A program made the position numbers and the translations under genes. From Bradyrhizobium sp. BR 10289 (lineage in GTDB: Bacteria; Pseudomonadota; Alphaproteobacteria; Rhizobiales; Xanthobacteraceae), in assembly GCF_019455385.1 (NCBI RefSeq), contig NZ_JACOFR010000004.1:62001-126000 (forward strand): DNA of 64,000 nt, written 5' to 3'. Below are positions 7,908 through 17,122 of this stretch, one piece after another; position 1 is the first letter of the stretch; each line of letters opens with the position of its first letter. The notes under the pieces were generated by a model. It made no database searches and was not told where the DNA came from. It saw only the letters and a program-made list of their open reading frames with translations.

Positions 7908-8983
7908 TCGGTTCGTTCACCTTTGAAAACCTGCCTTGCCGTGTCGTGTTCGGCAGCGGAACCTTGGCTAGCGCCAAGGCCGAGATCGAGCGGCTCGGCG
8001 GCACGCGCGCGCTGGTGCTGACGACGCCGCAGCAGGAGGCGCAGGGCAAGAGCCTCGGTGCTGCGCTCGGCCCGCTCTATGCCGGCATCTTTCCCGGCGC
8101 CACCATGCACACGCCGGTCGAGGTCACCGAGCGCGCGCTCGCGGCCATGAAAGCATGCGAAGCCGATTGCGTCGTCTCGCTCGGCGGCGGCTCGACCACC
8201 GGCCTTGGCAAGGCGCTGGCCTTGCGCACGGGCGTCAACCAGCTCTGCATTCCCACCACCTATGCCGGCTCGGAGATGACGCCGATCGTCGGCCAGACCG
8301 AGAACGGGTTGAAGACCACGGTGCGCGACGCGGCCGTGCTGCCGGAGACCGTGATCTACGATGTCGATCTCACCTTGACGCTGCCGGCGAGTCTCGCGGC
8401 AACATCGGGCATCAACGCGATCGCGCATGCAGTGGAGGGGCTGTACGCGCGCGACACCAATCCCGTGACGTCGCTGATGGCTGAAGAAGGCATTCGCGCG
8501 CTCGCCCGCGCCCTGCCCGCGATTGCGGCCAGAAGTGACGATCGCGAGGCCCGCACTGAGGCCCTCTATGGCGCCTGGCTGTGCGGCGTCTGCCTCGGCA
8601 CCGTCGGCATGGCGCTGCACCACAAGCTCTGCCACACGCTCGGCGGCACTTTTGATTTGCCGCATGCGGAAACCCACACCATCGTGCTGCCCCACGCGCT
8701 GGCCTATAACGCCCCGGCGGTGCCGGATGCGATGGCACGCATCTCGCGCGCGATCGGCGCGGCCGATGCATCGCAGGGACTCTATGACCTCGCCAAGCGG
8801 CTGGGCGCGAAGGTCGCATTGCGCGATGTCGGCATGCCCGAGAGCGGTATCGACAAGGCGGCCGATCTTGCCGTCACCAACGCCTACTGGAATCCGCGCC
8901 CGCTCGAGCGCAATGCCATCCGCGACCTGATAGCACGCGCCTGGGCCGGCGAGCCGCCAGGCGTCATCAAGACAGCGGCGTGA
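7904..8983 (+). CDS. Maleylacetate reductase
   Basis: A 359-residue member of the iron-containing alcohol dehydrogenase superfamily. The nucleotide-binding motif is GGGSTTGLGKALAL, preceded by VVFGSGTLASAKAEIERLG. The typical maleylacetate reductase signature LHHKLCHTLGGTFDLPHAE lies at about residues 228-246. It reduces maleylacetate with NAD(P)H to 3-oxoadipate, feeding the beta-ketoadipate route. The pairing with hydroxyquinol 1,2-dioxygenase in the same operon strongly supports this call. The start ATG overlaps the Dabb stop. Confidence 0.93.
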   Translation: MIGSFTFENLPCRVVFGSGTLASAKAEIERLGGTRALVLTTPQQEAQGKSLGAALGPLYAGIFPGATMHTPVEVTERALAAMKACEADCVVSLGGGSTTGLGKALALRTGVNQLCIPTTYAGSEMTPIVGQTENGLKTTVRDAAVLPETVIYDVDLTLTLPASLAATSGINAIAHAVEGLYARDTNPVTSLMAEEGIRALARALPAIAARSDDREARTEALYGAWLCGVCLGTVGMALHHKLCHTLGGTFDLPHAETHTIVLPHALAYNAPAVPDAMARISRAIGAADASQGLYDLAKRLGAKVALRDVGMPESGIDKAADLAVTNAYWNPRPLERNAIRDLIARAWAGEPPGVIKTAA

Positions 8984-8987
8984 CGCG

Positions 8988-10376
8988 ATGCGGCGCACGC
9001 TGATCAGATCCGCCACCGTCATCACCATGGATGACGCAATCGGCGACCTCGGCACCGGCGACGTGCTGGTCGAGGGCGACCGCATAGCAGACGTGCGCCC
9101 ATCGATCGACGTCGCAGCCGACACGGAGATCGTCGACGGCACGGGTCGCATCGTGATCCCCGGCCTGATCAATGCGCACATGCACACCTGGCAGACGGCC
9201 CTGCGCGGCTACGCCGCGAACTGGACGCTGCTGGAGTATTTCCGCCGCATGCATGCGGGCCTCGCCACTGTGTTCCGGCCTGAGGACATCCATATCGCCA
9301 CCCTCGTCGGTGCGCTGAACCAGATCAATTGCGGCACCACCACGCTGGTCGACTGGTGCCACAACAACCCGACGCCTGCGCACACCGATGCCGCCGTACG
9401 CGGCCTGATCGAGAGCGGCATCCGCGCCGCGTTCTTTCACGGCTCGCCTAAACCAGAACCTAAACCCGGCGAGCCGCATTTCTCGGAAGTGCCGCATCCA
9501 CGCCGCGAGATCGAGCGTCTGCTGGCCGGTTCCCTCGCCGACCGCGACGGCCTCGTCACGCTCGGGCTCGCCATTCTTGGTCCGCATTATTCGACGCTCG
9601 ACGTCGCCATGCATGATTTCCGCCTGGCGCGCGAGTTCGACCTGATTGCATCGATGCATCAGGGCGGTGGCCCGGCCAAGACGCCCGGCGGATGGGAAAA
9701 GCTGATCGAGGCCGGCCTCGTCGGTGCCGGCGTCAACATCGTCCATGGCAACGACCTGCCTGACGACCTGCTCGACAAAATGGTCGAGCTCGGCGTCTCT
9801 TTCTCGGTGACGCCCGAGAACGAGATGATCCAGGGCCATGGCTTTCCAATTACGGGCCGGCTGCTCAAGCGCGGCGTGCGGCCTACGATCGGGATTGATC
9901 TCGAATCAGTTTTGGCCGGCGATCTGCTCTCTGTCGCGCGAGTCGCGCTGTCGATGCAGCGCGCACTCGACAATGCCGAGTCACGCAAAGTGAGTGGGGC
10001 CATTCCGGCGACGACCACGATCCCGGTGCGCGAGGCGTTGCGCTGGATCACGACGGAAGGCGCCCGCATGCTCGGCCGCGAGAGTCAGATCGGTTCGCTA
10101 ACGCCGGGCAAGCTGGCCGACCTCGTCGTCATCAACGCCTCCGATCTCAATCTCCATCCGGTGCACGATCCGGTCGCAACCGTCGTGATGCAGACGAGCC
10201 TTGCCAATATCGAGGCGGTCATGATCGGCGGCAGCTGGAAGAAGCGGAACGGGCGGCTGCTGGTCGAGGGCTTGGAAGCAAAGAAAGAAGCGCTGGCGCA
10301 ATCCGGCCGGCGGCTGGTGCAAGACATCGAACGACAAGAACGCGCCGCCCAGGCGTCCGAAGGACAACAGCAATGA
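8988..10376 (+). CDS. TRZ/ATZ-type amidohydrolase (metal-dependent)
   Basis: A 462-residue amidohydrolase-superfamily enzyme. Metal motifs in order: NAHMHTW (H64, H66), IASMHQGGGP, NIVHGNDL and TIGIDLES. The C-terminus returns to the small beta-sandwich (GSLTPGKLADLVVINASD). The family removes amino, chloro or alkyl-amino groups from heteroaromatic rings or hydrolyses cyclic amidines and guanines. In this operon it probably removes a nitrogen or other leaving group from the imported compound upstream of the hydroxyquinol step. It begins 4 nt after the reductase stop and overlaps the next gene by 4 nt. Confidence 0.85.
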   Translation: MRRTLIRSATVITMDDAIGDLGTGDVLVEGDRIADVRPSIDVAADTEIVDGTGRIVIPGLINAHMHTWQTALRGYAANWTLLEYFRRMHAGLATVFRPEDIHIATLVGALNQINCGTTTLVDWCHNNPTPAHTDAAVRGLIESGIRAAFFHGSPKPEPKPGEPHFSEVPHPRREIERLLAGSLADRDGLVTLGLAILGPHYSTLDVAMHDFRLAREFDLIASMHQGGGPAKTPGGWEKLIEAGLVGAGVNIVHGNDLPDDLLDKMVELGVSFSVTPENEMIQGHGFPITGRLLKRGVRPTIGIDLESVLAGDLLSVARVALSMQRALDNAESRKVSGAIPATTTIPVREALRWITTEGARMLGRESQIGSLTPGKLADLVVINASDLNLHPVHDPVATVVMQTSLANIEAVMIGGSWKKRNGRLLVEGLEAKKEALAQSGRRLVQDIERQERAAQASEGQQQ

Positions 10377-11275
10377 CAGACATTTCGAAAAACGTCGCAT
10401 TCATCGGGATCGGCAAGATGGGTCTGCCGATGTCGGTGCTGGTCGCCAAGGCCGGTTACGCCGTGGCCGCGTTCGACCAGAGCGCTGCACGGATCAGCGA
10501 GGCGCTCGCGCAGGGCATTGCGATTGCCGCTTCGCCGGCCGAGGCCGTGAGCGGCAAGGCTGCGGTTGTCACCTCTTTGCCCGATGATGGTGCGTTACGC
10601 GGTGCGCTGCTCGGCCCGTCGGGTCTGATCGTCGCGATGTCGCCCGGAGCGGTTCTGATCGAGACCAGCACCGTCAGTGTCGAAGCTTCCAGCGAAGTTG
10701 CGGCCGCCGCGCAGGCGCGCGGCATCGCCTATCTGCGCTCACCGGTCTCCGGCAATGCCAGCATCGTTCACACCGGCGCCCTGACTTGCTTCGTCTCAGG
10801 CCCGAAGGACGCTTTCGAGAACGCGAAGCCGCTGTTCTCTGCCTTCACCCGCGCCCAGACCTATCTCGGGCCAGATGAGGAAGCGCGTTACGCAAAACTC
10901 TCGGTCAATCTAATGATCGCCGTGTCGGCCGCCATGATGGCGGAGAGCCTGGCGCTGGCGCGCAAGGGCGGCATCGCCTGGCAGGATATTTTGAAAGTGC
11001 TCGACGACAGCGCGGTGGCTTCGCCCATGGTGAAATACAAGACCGCGCCGCTGCGGACACGTGACTTCGAGTCCACCTTTTCATGCAAGCAGATGGCCAA
11101 GGACCTCGACCTCATCCTCGGCGCCGGCCACGCCGTCGGCGTGCCGTTGCAGCTCGCAGCGCAAGTACGCGAGACCTATGGCTCGCTGGTCGCGCAGGGC
11201 GACGGCGACACCGACTTCATCGCGACCGTCAAGCATGTGGAGCGTCTGTCCGGGCTTGGCGAGCCCAAACTCTGA
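10373..11275 (+). CDS. NAD(P)-dependent oxidoreductase, 3-hydroxyisobutyrate dehydrogenase family
   Basis: A 300-residue beta-hydroxyacid dehydrogenase. The N-terminal Rossmann motif is FIGIGKMGLPM, the substrate-binding region contains YLRSPVSGN, and the catalytic Lys is in YAKLSVNLMIA. The all-helical C-terminal half is complete. The family oxidises beta-hydroxy acids (3-hydroxyisobutyrate, tartronate semialdehyde, gluconate derivatives). Its specific substrate in this pathway cannot be read from sequence. Confidence 0.85.
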   Translation: MTDISKNVAFIGIGKMGLPMSVLVAKAGYAVAAFDQSAARISEALAQGIAIAASPAEAVSGKAAVVTSLPDDGALRGALLGPSGLIVAMSPGAVLIETSTVSVEASSEVAAAAQARGIAYLRSPVSGNASIVHTGALTCFVSGPKDAFENAKPLFSAFTRAQTYLGPDEEARYAKLSVNLMIAVSAAMMAESLALARKGGIAWQDILKVLDDSAVASPMVKYKTAPLRTRDFESTFSCKQMAKDLDLILGAGHAVGVPLQLAAQVRETYGSLVAQGDGDTDFIATVKHVERLSGLGEPKL

Positions 11276-11289
11276 TCGCGGAGACCAAG

Positions 11290-12174
11290 ATGCGCAACTT
11301 CAACGAAAACACGATCACCGATGCGGTGCTGGAACGGATCGCGGGCGCCGCCGATCCGCGCATCAAGCAGGTCAGCGAAGCGCTGGTGCGCCACTTGCAC
11401 GCCTTCGTCCGCGAGGTGCGGCCGACCCAGAAGGAATGGGAATACGGCATCGATTTCCTGACCCGCACCGGTCACATGTGCGACGACAAGCGCCAGGAGT
11501 TCATCCTGCTGTCGGACACGCTCGGCGTCTCCATGCTGGTCGACGCCATCAACCATCCGGTGCCGGAAGGCGCGACCGAGACGACCGTGCTCGGCCCGTT
11601 CTTCGTCCAGGCCGCACCGGAGAAGAACAGCGGCGCCGATATCTCCGGGCCGATGGAGGGCGATCCGATGCTGGTCACCGGCTCGGTGTCGGCCGTCGAC
11701 GGCAAGCCGCTTGCGAATGCGACCGTCGATGTCTGGCATTCCGACGATGACGGCTATTACGACGTGCAGCAGCTCGACGACATCGGCGGTCTCGCGATGC
11801 GGGCGCGCTTCCACACCGATGCCAATGGCCGCTTTCATTTCTGGTCGATCAAGCCGGCGGCCTATCCGATTCCGCATGACGGTCCGGTCGGCGAAATGCT
11901 GGAGGTTCAGGGCCGTCATCCCTGGCGCCCGGCGCATGTGCATTTCATGATTTCGGCGCCCGGCTTCGAACAGCTCGTGACACACGTGTTCGTCGCCGGC
12001 GATCAGTATCTCGACAGCGATGTCGTGTTCGGCGTCAAGGACAGCTTGATCCGCGAATTCGTCCGCCATCCGGCCGGCCGTGCGCCGGATGGTCGCATGG
12101 TGGAGCGCGAGTATTTCCATCTCAACTACGATTTCGGCTTGAAGCAGGTCGCGAGCAACGCAAGGGCCGCTTAA
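11290..12174 (+). CDS. Hydroxyquinol 1,2-dioxygenase (intradiol)
   Basis: A 294-residue intradiol dioxygenase with the N-terminal helical dimerisation domain (residues 1-100, catechol dioxygenase type) and the iron site. Candidate ligands are Tyr156/157 in DDDGYYDVQ, Tyr192 in AAYPIPHDGPVG, and His216 and His218 in RPAHVHFMIS. The spacing of the last three matches known hydroxyquinol 1,2-dioxygenases. It opens 1,2,4-trihydroxybenzene to maleylacetate, which the reductase at 7904 would use. The ATG at 11290 is the natural start. Confidence 0.92.
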   Translation: MRNFNENTITDAVLERIAGAADPRIKQVSEALVRHLHAFVREVRPTQKEWEYGIDFLTRTGHMCDDKRQEFILLSDTLGVSMLVDAINHPVPEGATETTVLGPFFVQAAPEKNSGADISGPMEGDPMLVTGSVSAVDGKPLANATVDVWHSDDDGYYDVQQLDDIGGLAMRARFHTDANGRFHFWSIKPAAYPIPHDGPVGEMLEVQGRHPWRPAHVHFMISAPGFEQLVTHVFVAGDQYLDSDVVFGVKDSLIREFVRHPAGRAPDGRMVEREYFHLNYDFGLKQVASNARAA

Positions 12175-12232
12175 GACTAAACGGCGACGGACCGGCAAGA
12201 GTCCGGCAGCAGGGAGCAGACAGGAGATAGGG

Positions 12233-13642
12233 ATGGGACCGCGGGTCAGCACGAGCATATTGGCTGAACGCCTGACCGGCATGATCGGCCCGCGAGCCAG
12301 CGTTGCGCGCGGCGTGCTCGATCAGCACGGGCAGAGCGAGTCGCATTATCGGAGCCTGCCGCCCGACATCGTCGTCTTTCCCGAGACCACGCGGGAGGTT
12401 GCCGAAATCGTCAAGCTGTGCGCGAGCGCGGGTATGCCGATCGTCCCGTTCGGCGCCGGCACCTCGCTCGAGGGCAATGCCGCAGCCGTCGCGGGCGGCG
12501 TCTGCTTCGACTTCGCCCGCATGAACAAGGTGCTGGCGGTGCACGACAGCGACATGGACGTCGTGGTGCAGCCTGGCATCACCCGCAAGCAGCTCAATGC
12601 GGAGCTGCGCAATACCGGCCTGTTCTTCCCGATCGATCCCGGCGCGGACGCCTCGGTCGGCGGCATGACCTCGACCCGCGCGTCCGGCACCATGGCGGTG
12701 CGCTACGGCACCATGAAGGACAATGTCATGGCGCTCGAGGTGGTGCTGGCGGATGGGCGCATCATCCGGACCGCCAGGCGCGCTCGCAAATCGGCCGCCG
12801 GCTATGATTTGACGCGCATGTTCGTCGGCGCGGAGGGTACGCTCGGAGTGATCACCGAGATTACATTGAAAGTACACCCGGTGCCGCAGGCGATTTCCGC
12901 CGCGGTGTGCAGCTTCGATACCTTGCACAACGCCGTCGATACCGCGATCTCTGTGATCCAGTCCGCGATCCCCGTGGCGCGCATCGAGCTCGTTGACGAC
13001 GTCATGATGCGTGGCATCAACGGCTACGCGAAACTCGGCTATCGCGAGGCGCCCACTTTATTCCTTGAATTCCACGGCTCAGAAAGCTCCGTCGCCGAGC
13101 AGGCCGAAGCGGCGCAGGCGATCGCCGCCGACCATGGCGGCCATGGCTTTGCCTGGGCGAAGGCGGCGGAAGACCGCAGCCGGCTCTGGCATGCCCGCGA
13201 CAACACGCTCTATGCGGGCCTGGGCCTCCGGCCCGGCGCGCGCGCGGTGATTACCGATGTCTGCGTGCCGATCTCGCGCCTGGCAGAATGCTTGACCGAG
13301 ACGCGGCGCGACGCCGACGCGCATGGCTTCATCGCGCCGATCGTCGGCCACGTCGGCGACGGCAATTTTCATATGCTGATCCTGATCGATCCTTCCAAGC
13401 CGGACAAAGCCGAAGGCGCCAAGGCGCTGCAGGCGCGCATGGTCGCCCGCGCCATTGCCATGGACGGCACCTGCACCGGCGAGCACGGCATCGGGCTCGG
13501 CAAGATCGACTACCTCACGGATGAGCTCGGCGAGGCCGTCGATGTGATGCGATCGATCAAGGCCGCCCTCGACCCCAACAATCTGATGAACCCCGGAAAG
13601 ATCTTTGCGAGCGGACCCAAGACCATGAGTGAGATGGCATGA
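12233..13642 (+). CDS. GlcD-like FAD-linked oxidase
   Basis: A 469-residue flavoprotein with the PCMH-type FAD-binding domain (IVVFPETTREVAEIV, then VPFGAGTSLEGNAA) and the C-terminal FAD-oxidase domain with the VGDGNFH and TGEHGIGLGK motifs. Homologues oxidise D-2-hydroxy acids (D-lactate, glycolate, D-2-hydroxyglutarate), passing electrons to a quinone or cytochrome. A GGAGATAGGG ribosome site precedes the ATG. It overlaps the ABC ATPase gene by 4 nt, so it belongs to the operon. No partner subunits (GlcE/GlcF) are present. Confidence 0.88.
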   Translation: MGPRVSTSILAERLTGMIGPRASVARGVLDQHGQSESHYRSLPPDIVVFPETTREVAEIVKLCASAGMPIVPFGAGTSLEGNAAAVAGGVCFDFARMNKVLAVHDSDMDVVVQPGITRKQLNAELRNTGLFFPIDPGADASVGGMTSTRASGTMAVRYGTMKDNVMALEVVLADGRIIRTARRARKSAAGYDLTRMFVGAEGTLGVITEITLKVHPVPQAISAAVCSFDTLHNAVDTAISVIQSAIPVARIELVDDVMMRGINGYAKLGYREAPTLFLEFHGSESSVAEQAEAAQAIAADHGGHGFAWAKAAEDRSRLWHARDNTLYAGLGLRPGARAVITDVCVPISRLAECLTETRRDADAHGFIAPIVGHVGDGNFHMLILIDPSKPDKAEGAKALQARMVARAIAMDGTCTGEHGIGLGKIDYLTDELGEAVDVMRSIKAALDPNNLMNPGKIFASGPKTMSEMA

Positions 13643-15162
13643 GCGACGCGCTCCCGATCGAGGTCACCTCGCCGACGCCGCTCCTGGAGCTGCGCGGCAT
13701 CAACAAGGAGTTTCCTGGCGTCAAGGCGCTGGACGATGTGTCGTTCGCCGTCTATCCCGGCGAAGTCCACATGCTGCTGGGCGAGAACGGTGCCGGCAAG
13801 TCGAGCCTGATGAAGGTGCTGTGCGGCGCCTACCGCGCCGATGCCGGCGAGTTCTACCACAACGGCGAGAAAGTCGCGATCTCCTCGACCGCGGACGCGC
13901 AGAAGCTCGGCATCGCCGTGATCTTCCAGGAATTCTCGCTGGTCCCCTATCTCGATATCGCCCAGAACATCTTCCTGGGCCGCGAGCCGAAGGGCCGCAT
14001 CCCCGGCACCATCGATCGCCGCCGGATATTGGCCGACGCGAAGCGGGTGCTCGATACGATCGGCTTCGATATCGATCCCTCCACCACCGTCGACAAGTTA
14101 GGGGTGGCGCAGCAGCAGATGGTCGAGATCGCGAAAGCGATCAGCCAGAACGCCCGCATCCTCGTGATGGACGAGCCGACTGCGGCGCTGTCGGACCGCG
14201 AGACCGAGCTGCTGTTCGCGTTGATCGCCAGGCTCAAGGCCGATGGCGTCTCCATCGTCTACATCTCCCACCGCATGGCCGAAGTGTTCGCACTCGGCGA
14301 CCGCATCACGGTGCTGCGTGACGGTCGCCGCATCGACGGCGTCAAGCCTGCCGACGTCACGCCGGATCAGCTGGTTCGCATGATGGTCGGCCGCAACGTC
14401 GACATGACCTATCCGCGCAACTTTGCCGACAAGCCCGGCGAGCTGCTGCTCGAGGTCAAGGGCCTGAGCGCGGCCACCGGCATCTCCGATATCAATATCG
14501 AGGTGCGCCGCGGCGAGATCGTCGGCCTGTGCGGCCTGGTCGGCTCCGGCCGCAGCGAGGTCGCACGTGCCATCTTCGGCGCCGATCCCGTGAGCTCAGG
14601 CGAGATCATCTTCGACGGCAAGGCCATCTCCGGCGAGCCTGATCTGGCTGCCCGCCGCGGCATCGCCCTGATCCCGGAGAGCCGCAAGAGCGAGGGCCTC
14701 GCGCTGCTGCGCTCGGTGGGCGACAATCTGGTGGTCTCGGCGCTGAAAAAGCTGTTCCCAAGCGGATTGTTCGATCAGCGTAGCGCGCAGCGCACCTCCG
14801 ATGGCTTGATCCGGCAGTTGCGCATCGCGACGCCGAGCGCGCGGCAGACCGTCGGCCTGCTCTCCGGCGGCAATCAGCAGAAGGTCGTGATCGGCAAGTG
14901 GCTGGCGGCGGGCTCAAAGCTCTTCATCTTCGACGAGCCGACGCGAGGCATCGACATCGGTGCCAAGTCCGAGATCTTTGCGCTGATCGACCGCTTGGTC
15001 GCCGAGGGCGCCGCCGCCCTGATGATCTCGTCCGAGCAGGTCGAGATCTGCCATGTCTGCGACCGCGCCTATGTGATGCGCGAGGGCCGCATCGCCGGGC
15101 ACCTGACCCGCAACGAACTGACCGAGGAGAACATCGTGCGACTGGGGATGCATCATGCGTGA
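13639..15162 (+). CDS. Ribose-type (CUT2) ABC transporter ATP-binding protein
   Basis: A 507-residue protein with two fused ABC modules, as in RbsA/MglA. The first module has a good Walker A (GENGAGKSS) and Walker B (ILVMDEPTAALSD). The second has the degenerate P-loop typical of the family (GLVGSGRSE), the signature LLSGGNQQKVVIGKWL and Walker B FIFDEPTRGID. It energises the two permeases that follow, with 8-nt and 4-nt overlaps. Although the family is named for sugars, its members also import aromatic or cyclic-polyol substrates, and the setting suggests that here. Confidence 0.92.
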   Translation: MSDALPIEVTSPTPLLELRGINKEFPGVKALDDVSFAVYPGEVHMLLGENGAGKSSLMKVLCGAYRADAGEFYHNGEKVAISSTADAQKLGIAVIFQEFSLVPYLDIAQNIFLGREPKGRIPGTIDRRRILADAKRVLDTIGFDIDPSTTVDKLGVAQQQMVEIAKAISQNARILVMDEPTAALSDRETELLFALIARLKADGVSIVYISHRMAEVFALGDRITVLRDGRRIDGVKPADVTPDQLVRMMVGRNVDMTYPRNFADKPGELLLEVKGLSAATGISDINIEVRRGEIVGLCGLVGSGRSEVARAIFGADPVSSGEIIFDGKAISGEPDLAARRGIALIPESRKSEGLALLRSVGDNLVVSALKKLFPSGLFDQRSAQRTSDGLIRQLRIATPSARQTVGLLSGGNQQKVVIGKWLAAGSKLFIFDEPTRGIDIGAKSEIFALIDRLVAEGAAALMISSEQVEICHVCDRAYVMREGRIAGHLTRNELTEENIVRLGMHHA

Positions 15163-16105
15163 CACCGCGGTCGTCTCCCAGCCGAATCCGCTGCAACGGA
15201 TTCCCGGCGTCGCCATCGTGCTGGCAGCACTGATTGCGCTGTTCAGCGCCATCGCGCCCGGCTTTCTCTCGGTCGCCAACCTCTCCAACGTGCTGGTGCA
15301 GTCGACCATTTTGACCATGCTGGCGCTGCCGATGACCCTGATCATCATGACCGAGGGACTGGACCTGTCGATGGGAGCGGTGCTGACGCTGACCTCGCTC
15401 TGCGTCGCGATCGTGTCGCTCGCGACAAAGTCGATGCTGCTGGGCCTTGGTGCCGGCCTGGTGGTCGGCGCGGCCTTCGGCATTGCCAATGGCTGGCTGG
15501 TCGCAATCCTCGGCATCCCGCCGTTCGTCGCGACGCTGGGCACGCTCGGCATGGCGCAGGGCCTGTCGCTGATCGTCAGCGACGGCCAGAGCGTGGTCGG
15601 CATCCCCCACAGCGTGCGCGACATCTATTCGTCCACGCTGCTCGGCATCCCCGTGCCGATCGTGATGGCGCTCGTGACCTACGCAGCCTTCCACGGCCTG
15701 CTTTATCATACCCGCTTCGGCACCTACATTTTTGCGCTCGGCGGCAATCGCGAGGCGCTGCGCTATGCCGGCCTCTCACCCAACAAGCTGCTGATCGCGG
15801 TCTACGCGATCGGCGGCGCCATGGCGGGTATCGCGGGCCTGTTGATGACGGCACGCATGAACTCCGGCCATCCCACCGCCGGCCTCGGGCTCGAGTTCGA
15901 TGCCATCGCCGCCGTCGCCGTCGGCGGCACCTCGTTCGAGCGCGGCAATGGCTGGCTGCTCGGCACCCTGCTCGGCGTGCTCTCGGTCGGCGTGCTGCGC
16001 AACGGACTGAACCTGATCTCGCTGCCGTCCTCGGTGCAGGTCGCGAGCGTCGGCGTCCTCGTCATCGTCGCCCTGTTCCTCGATGGCCTCAGGAGCCGCG
16101 CATGA
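15155..16105 (+). CDS. Ribose-type ABC transporter permease 1
   Basis: A 316-residue integral membrane protein of the BPD_transp_2 family with about nine hydrophobic segments. The family loop motif ALGGNREALRYAGL is present, as is the late AVAVGGTSFERGNGWLLGTLLG. It forms one half of a heterodimeric inner-membrane channel with the next gene. The start overlaps the ATPase gene by 8 nt. Confidence 0.92.
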   Translation: MRDTAVVSQPNPLQRIPGVAIVLAALIALFSAIAPGFLSVANLSNVLVQSTILTMLALPMTLIIMTEGLDLSMGAVLTLTSLCVAIVSLATKSMLLGLGAGLVVGAAFGIANGWLVAILGIPPFVATLGTLGMAQGLSLIVSDGQSVVGIPHSVRDIYSSTLLGIPVPIVMALVTYAAFHGLLYHTRFGTYIFALGGNREALRYAGLSPNKLLIAVYAIGGAMAGIAGLLMTARMNSGHPTAGLGLEFDAIAAVAVGGTSFERGNGWLLGTLLGVLSVGVLRNGLNLISLPSSVQVASVGVLVIVALFLDGLRSRA

Positions 16106-17079
16106 CCGACATCACCAAAGAGGCGATGATGCCGCCCCGCTCGTTCCTGTCGCAGGACGCCATTCAGGTGTTCTACCGCCTGCTCGCGGCGCTGCTGATC
16201 TGCGCGGTGCTCGCCGTGCTTAGCGACTCGTTCCTCAGCCTCGGCAACATCCTCAACGTGCTTCGGCAGGCGAGCCTGACCTTCTTCATCGCCTCGGGCT
16301 TGACACTGGTGGTGCTGACCGCGGGCCTCGACCTCTCCGTCGGTGCCAATGTCGCTCTGTCCGCCTGCATTGCCGGCACCGTGATCCACAAGACCGGCTC
16401 GCCGGCACTCGGCATCCTCACCGGGCTTGCCTGCGGCGGCCTCGTCGGCCTGCTCAATGGCATCATGGTCACGGCGCTGCGCATCCCCTCCTTCATCGCC
16501 ACCTACGGCATGCTCTGGGTGCTGAATGGCCTCACCTACTGGTATATGGCGGGCGAGACCCTGCACGGCTTCCCCGCGGGCTTCCGCCAGATCGGCAGCG
16601 GCTATCTGTTCGGCCTGCCGATCCCGGTCTATCTGCTGCTGGTCTTCCTGGGCATCGGAACACTGTTCGCGCAACGCACGATCTGGGGCCAGGAGATCTA
16701 TGCGATCGGCGCCAATCCGGTCGCCGCCAGGCTCTCCGGCATTCCGGTCGCGCGCCGCCTGCTGCTGGTCTACGCGGTCTCCGGCACCATGGCCGGACTC
16801 GCTTCGATCATCTTCCTGTCGCGGCTCAACTCGGCCGAGGCCGACATCGGCGAAAGCCTGACGCTGCCGGCGATCGCGGCCGTGCTGATCGGCGGCACCT
16901 CGCTGTTCGGTGGCGTCGGCACGGTGTTCGGTACCTTCATCGGCGCGCTGATCCTGACGCTGGTGCTGAACGGCATGAACCTCCTCTCGGTCAGCGCCAA
17001 CTGGCAGCCGCTGGTGACAGGCATCATCGTCATTCTCGCGGTCTGGCTCGACATGAAGACCCGCCGCCGCGCGCAATGA
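16102..17079 (+). CDS. Ribose-type ABC transporter permease 2
   Basis: A 325-residue paralogue of the upstream permease, with the motifs AIGANPVAARLSGI and AVLIGGTSLFGGVGTVFGTFIGAL. About nine membrane segments are visible. It overlaps the preceding gene by 4 nt. Two distinct permease genes rather than one homodimeric RbsC-like permease is common for CUT2 importers of non-ribose substrates. Confidence 0.92.
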   Translation: MTDITKEAMMPPRSFLSQDAIQVFYRLLAALLICAVLAVLSDSFLSLGNILNVLRQASLTFFIASGLTLVVLTAGLDLSVGANVALSACIAGTVIHKTGSPALGILTGLACGGLVGLLNGIMVTALRIPSFIATYGMLWVLNGLTYWYMAGETLHGFPAGFRQIGSGYLFGLPIPVYLLLVFLGIGTLFAQRTIWGQEIYAIGANPVAARLSGIPVARRLLLVYAVSGTMAGLASIIFLSRLNSAEADIGESLTLPAIAAVLIGGTSLFGGVGTVFGTFIGALILTLVLNGMNLLSVSANWQPLVTGIIVILAVWLDMKTRRRAQ

Positions 17080-17122
17080 GTTCTCAAGAAGTCCAACAAG
17101 CAAAATGAGGGATGGAGGCAAC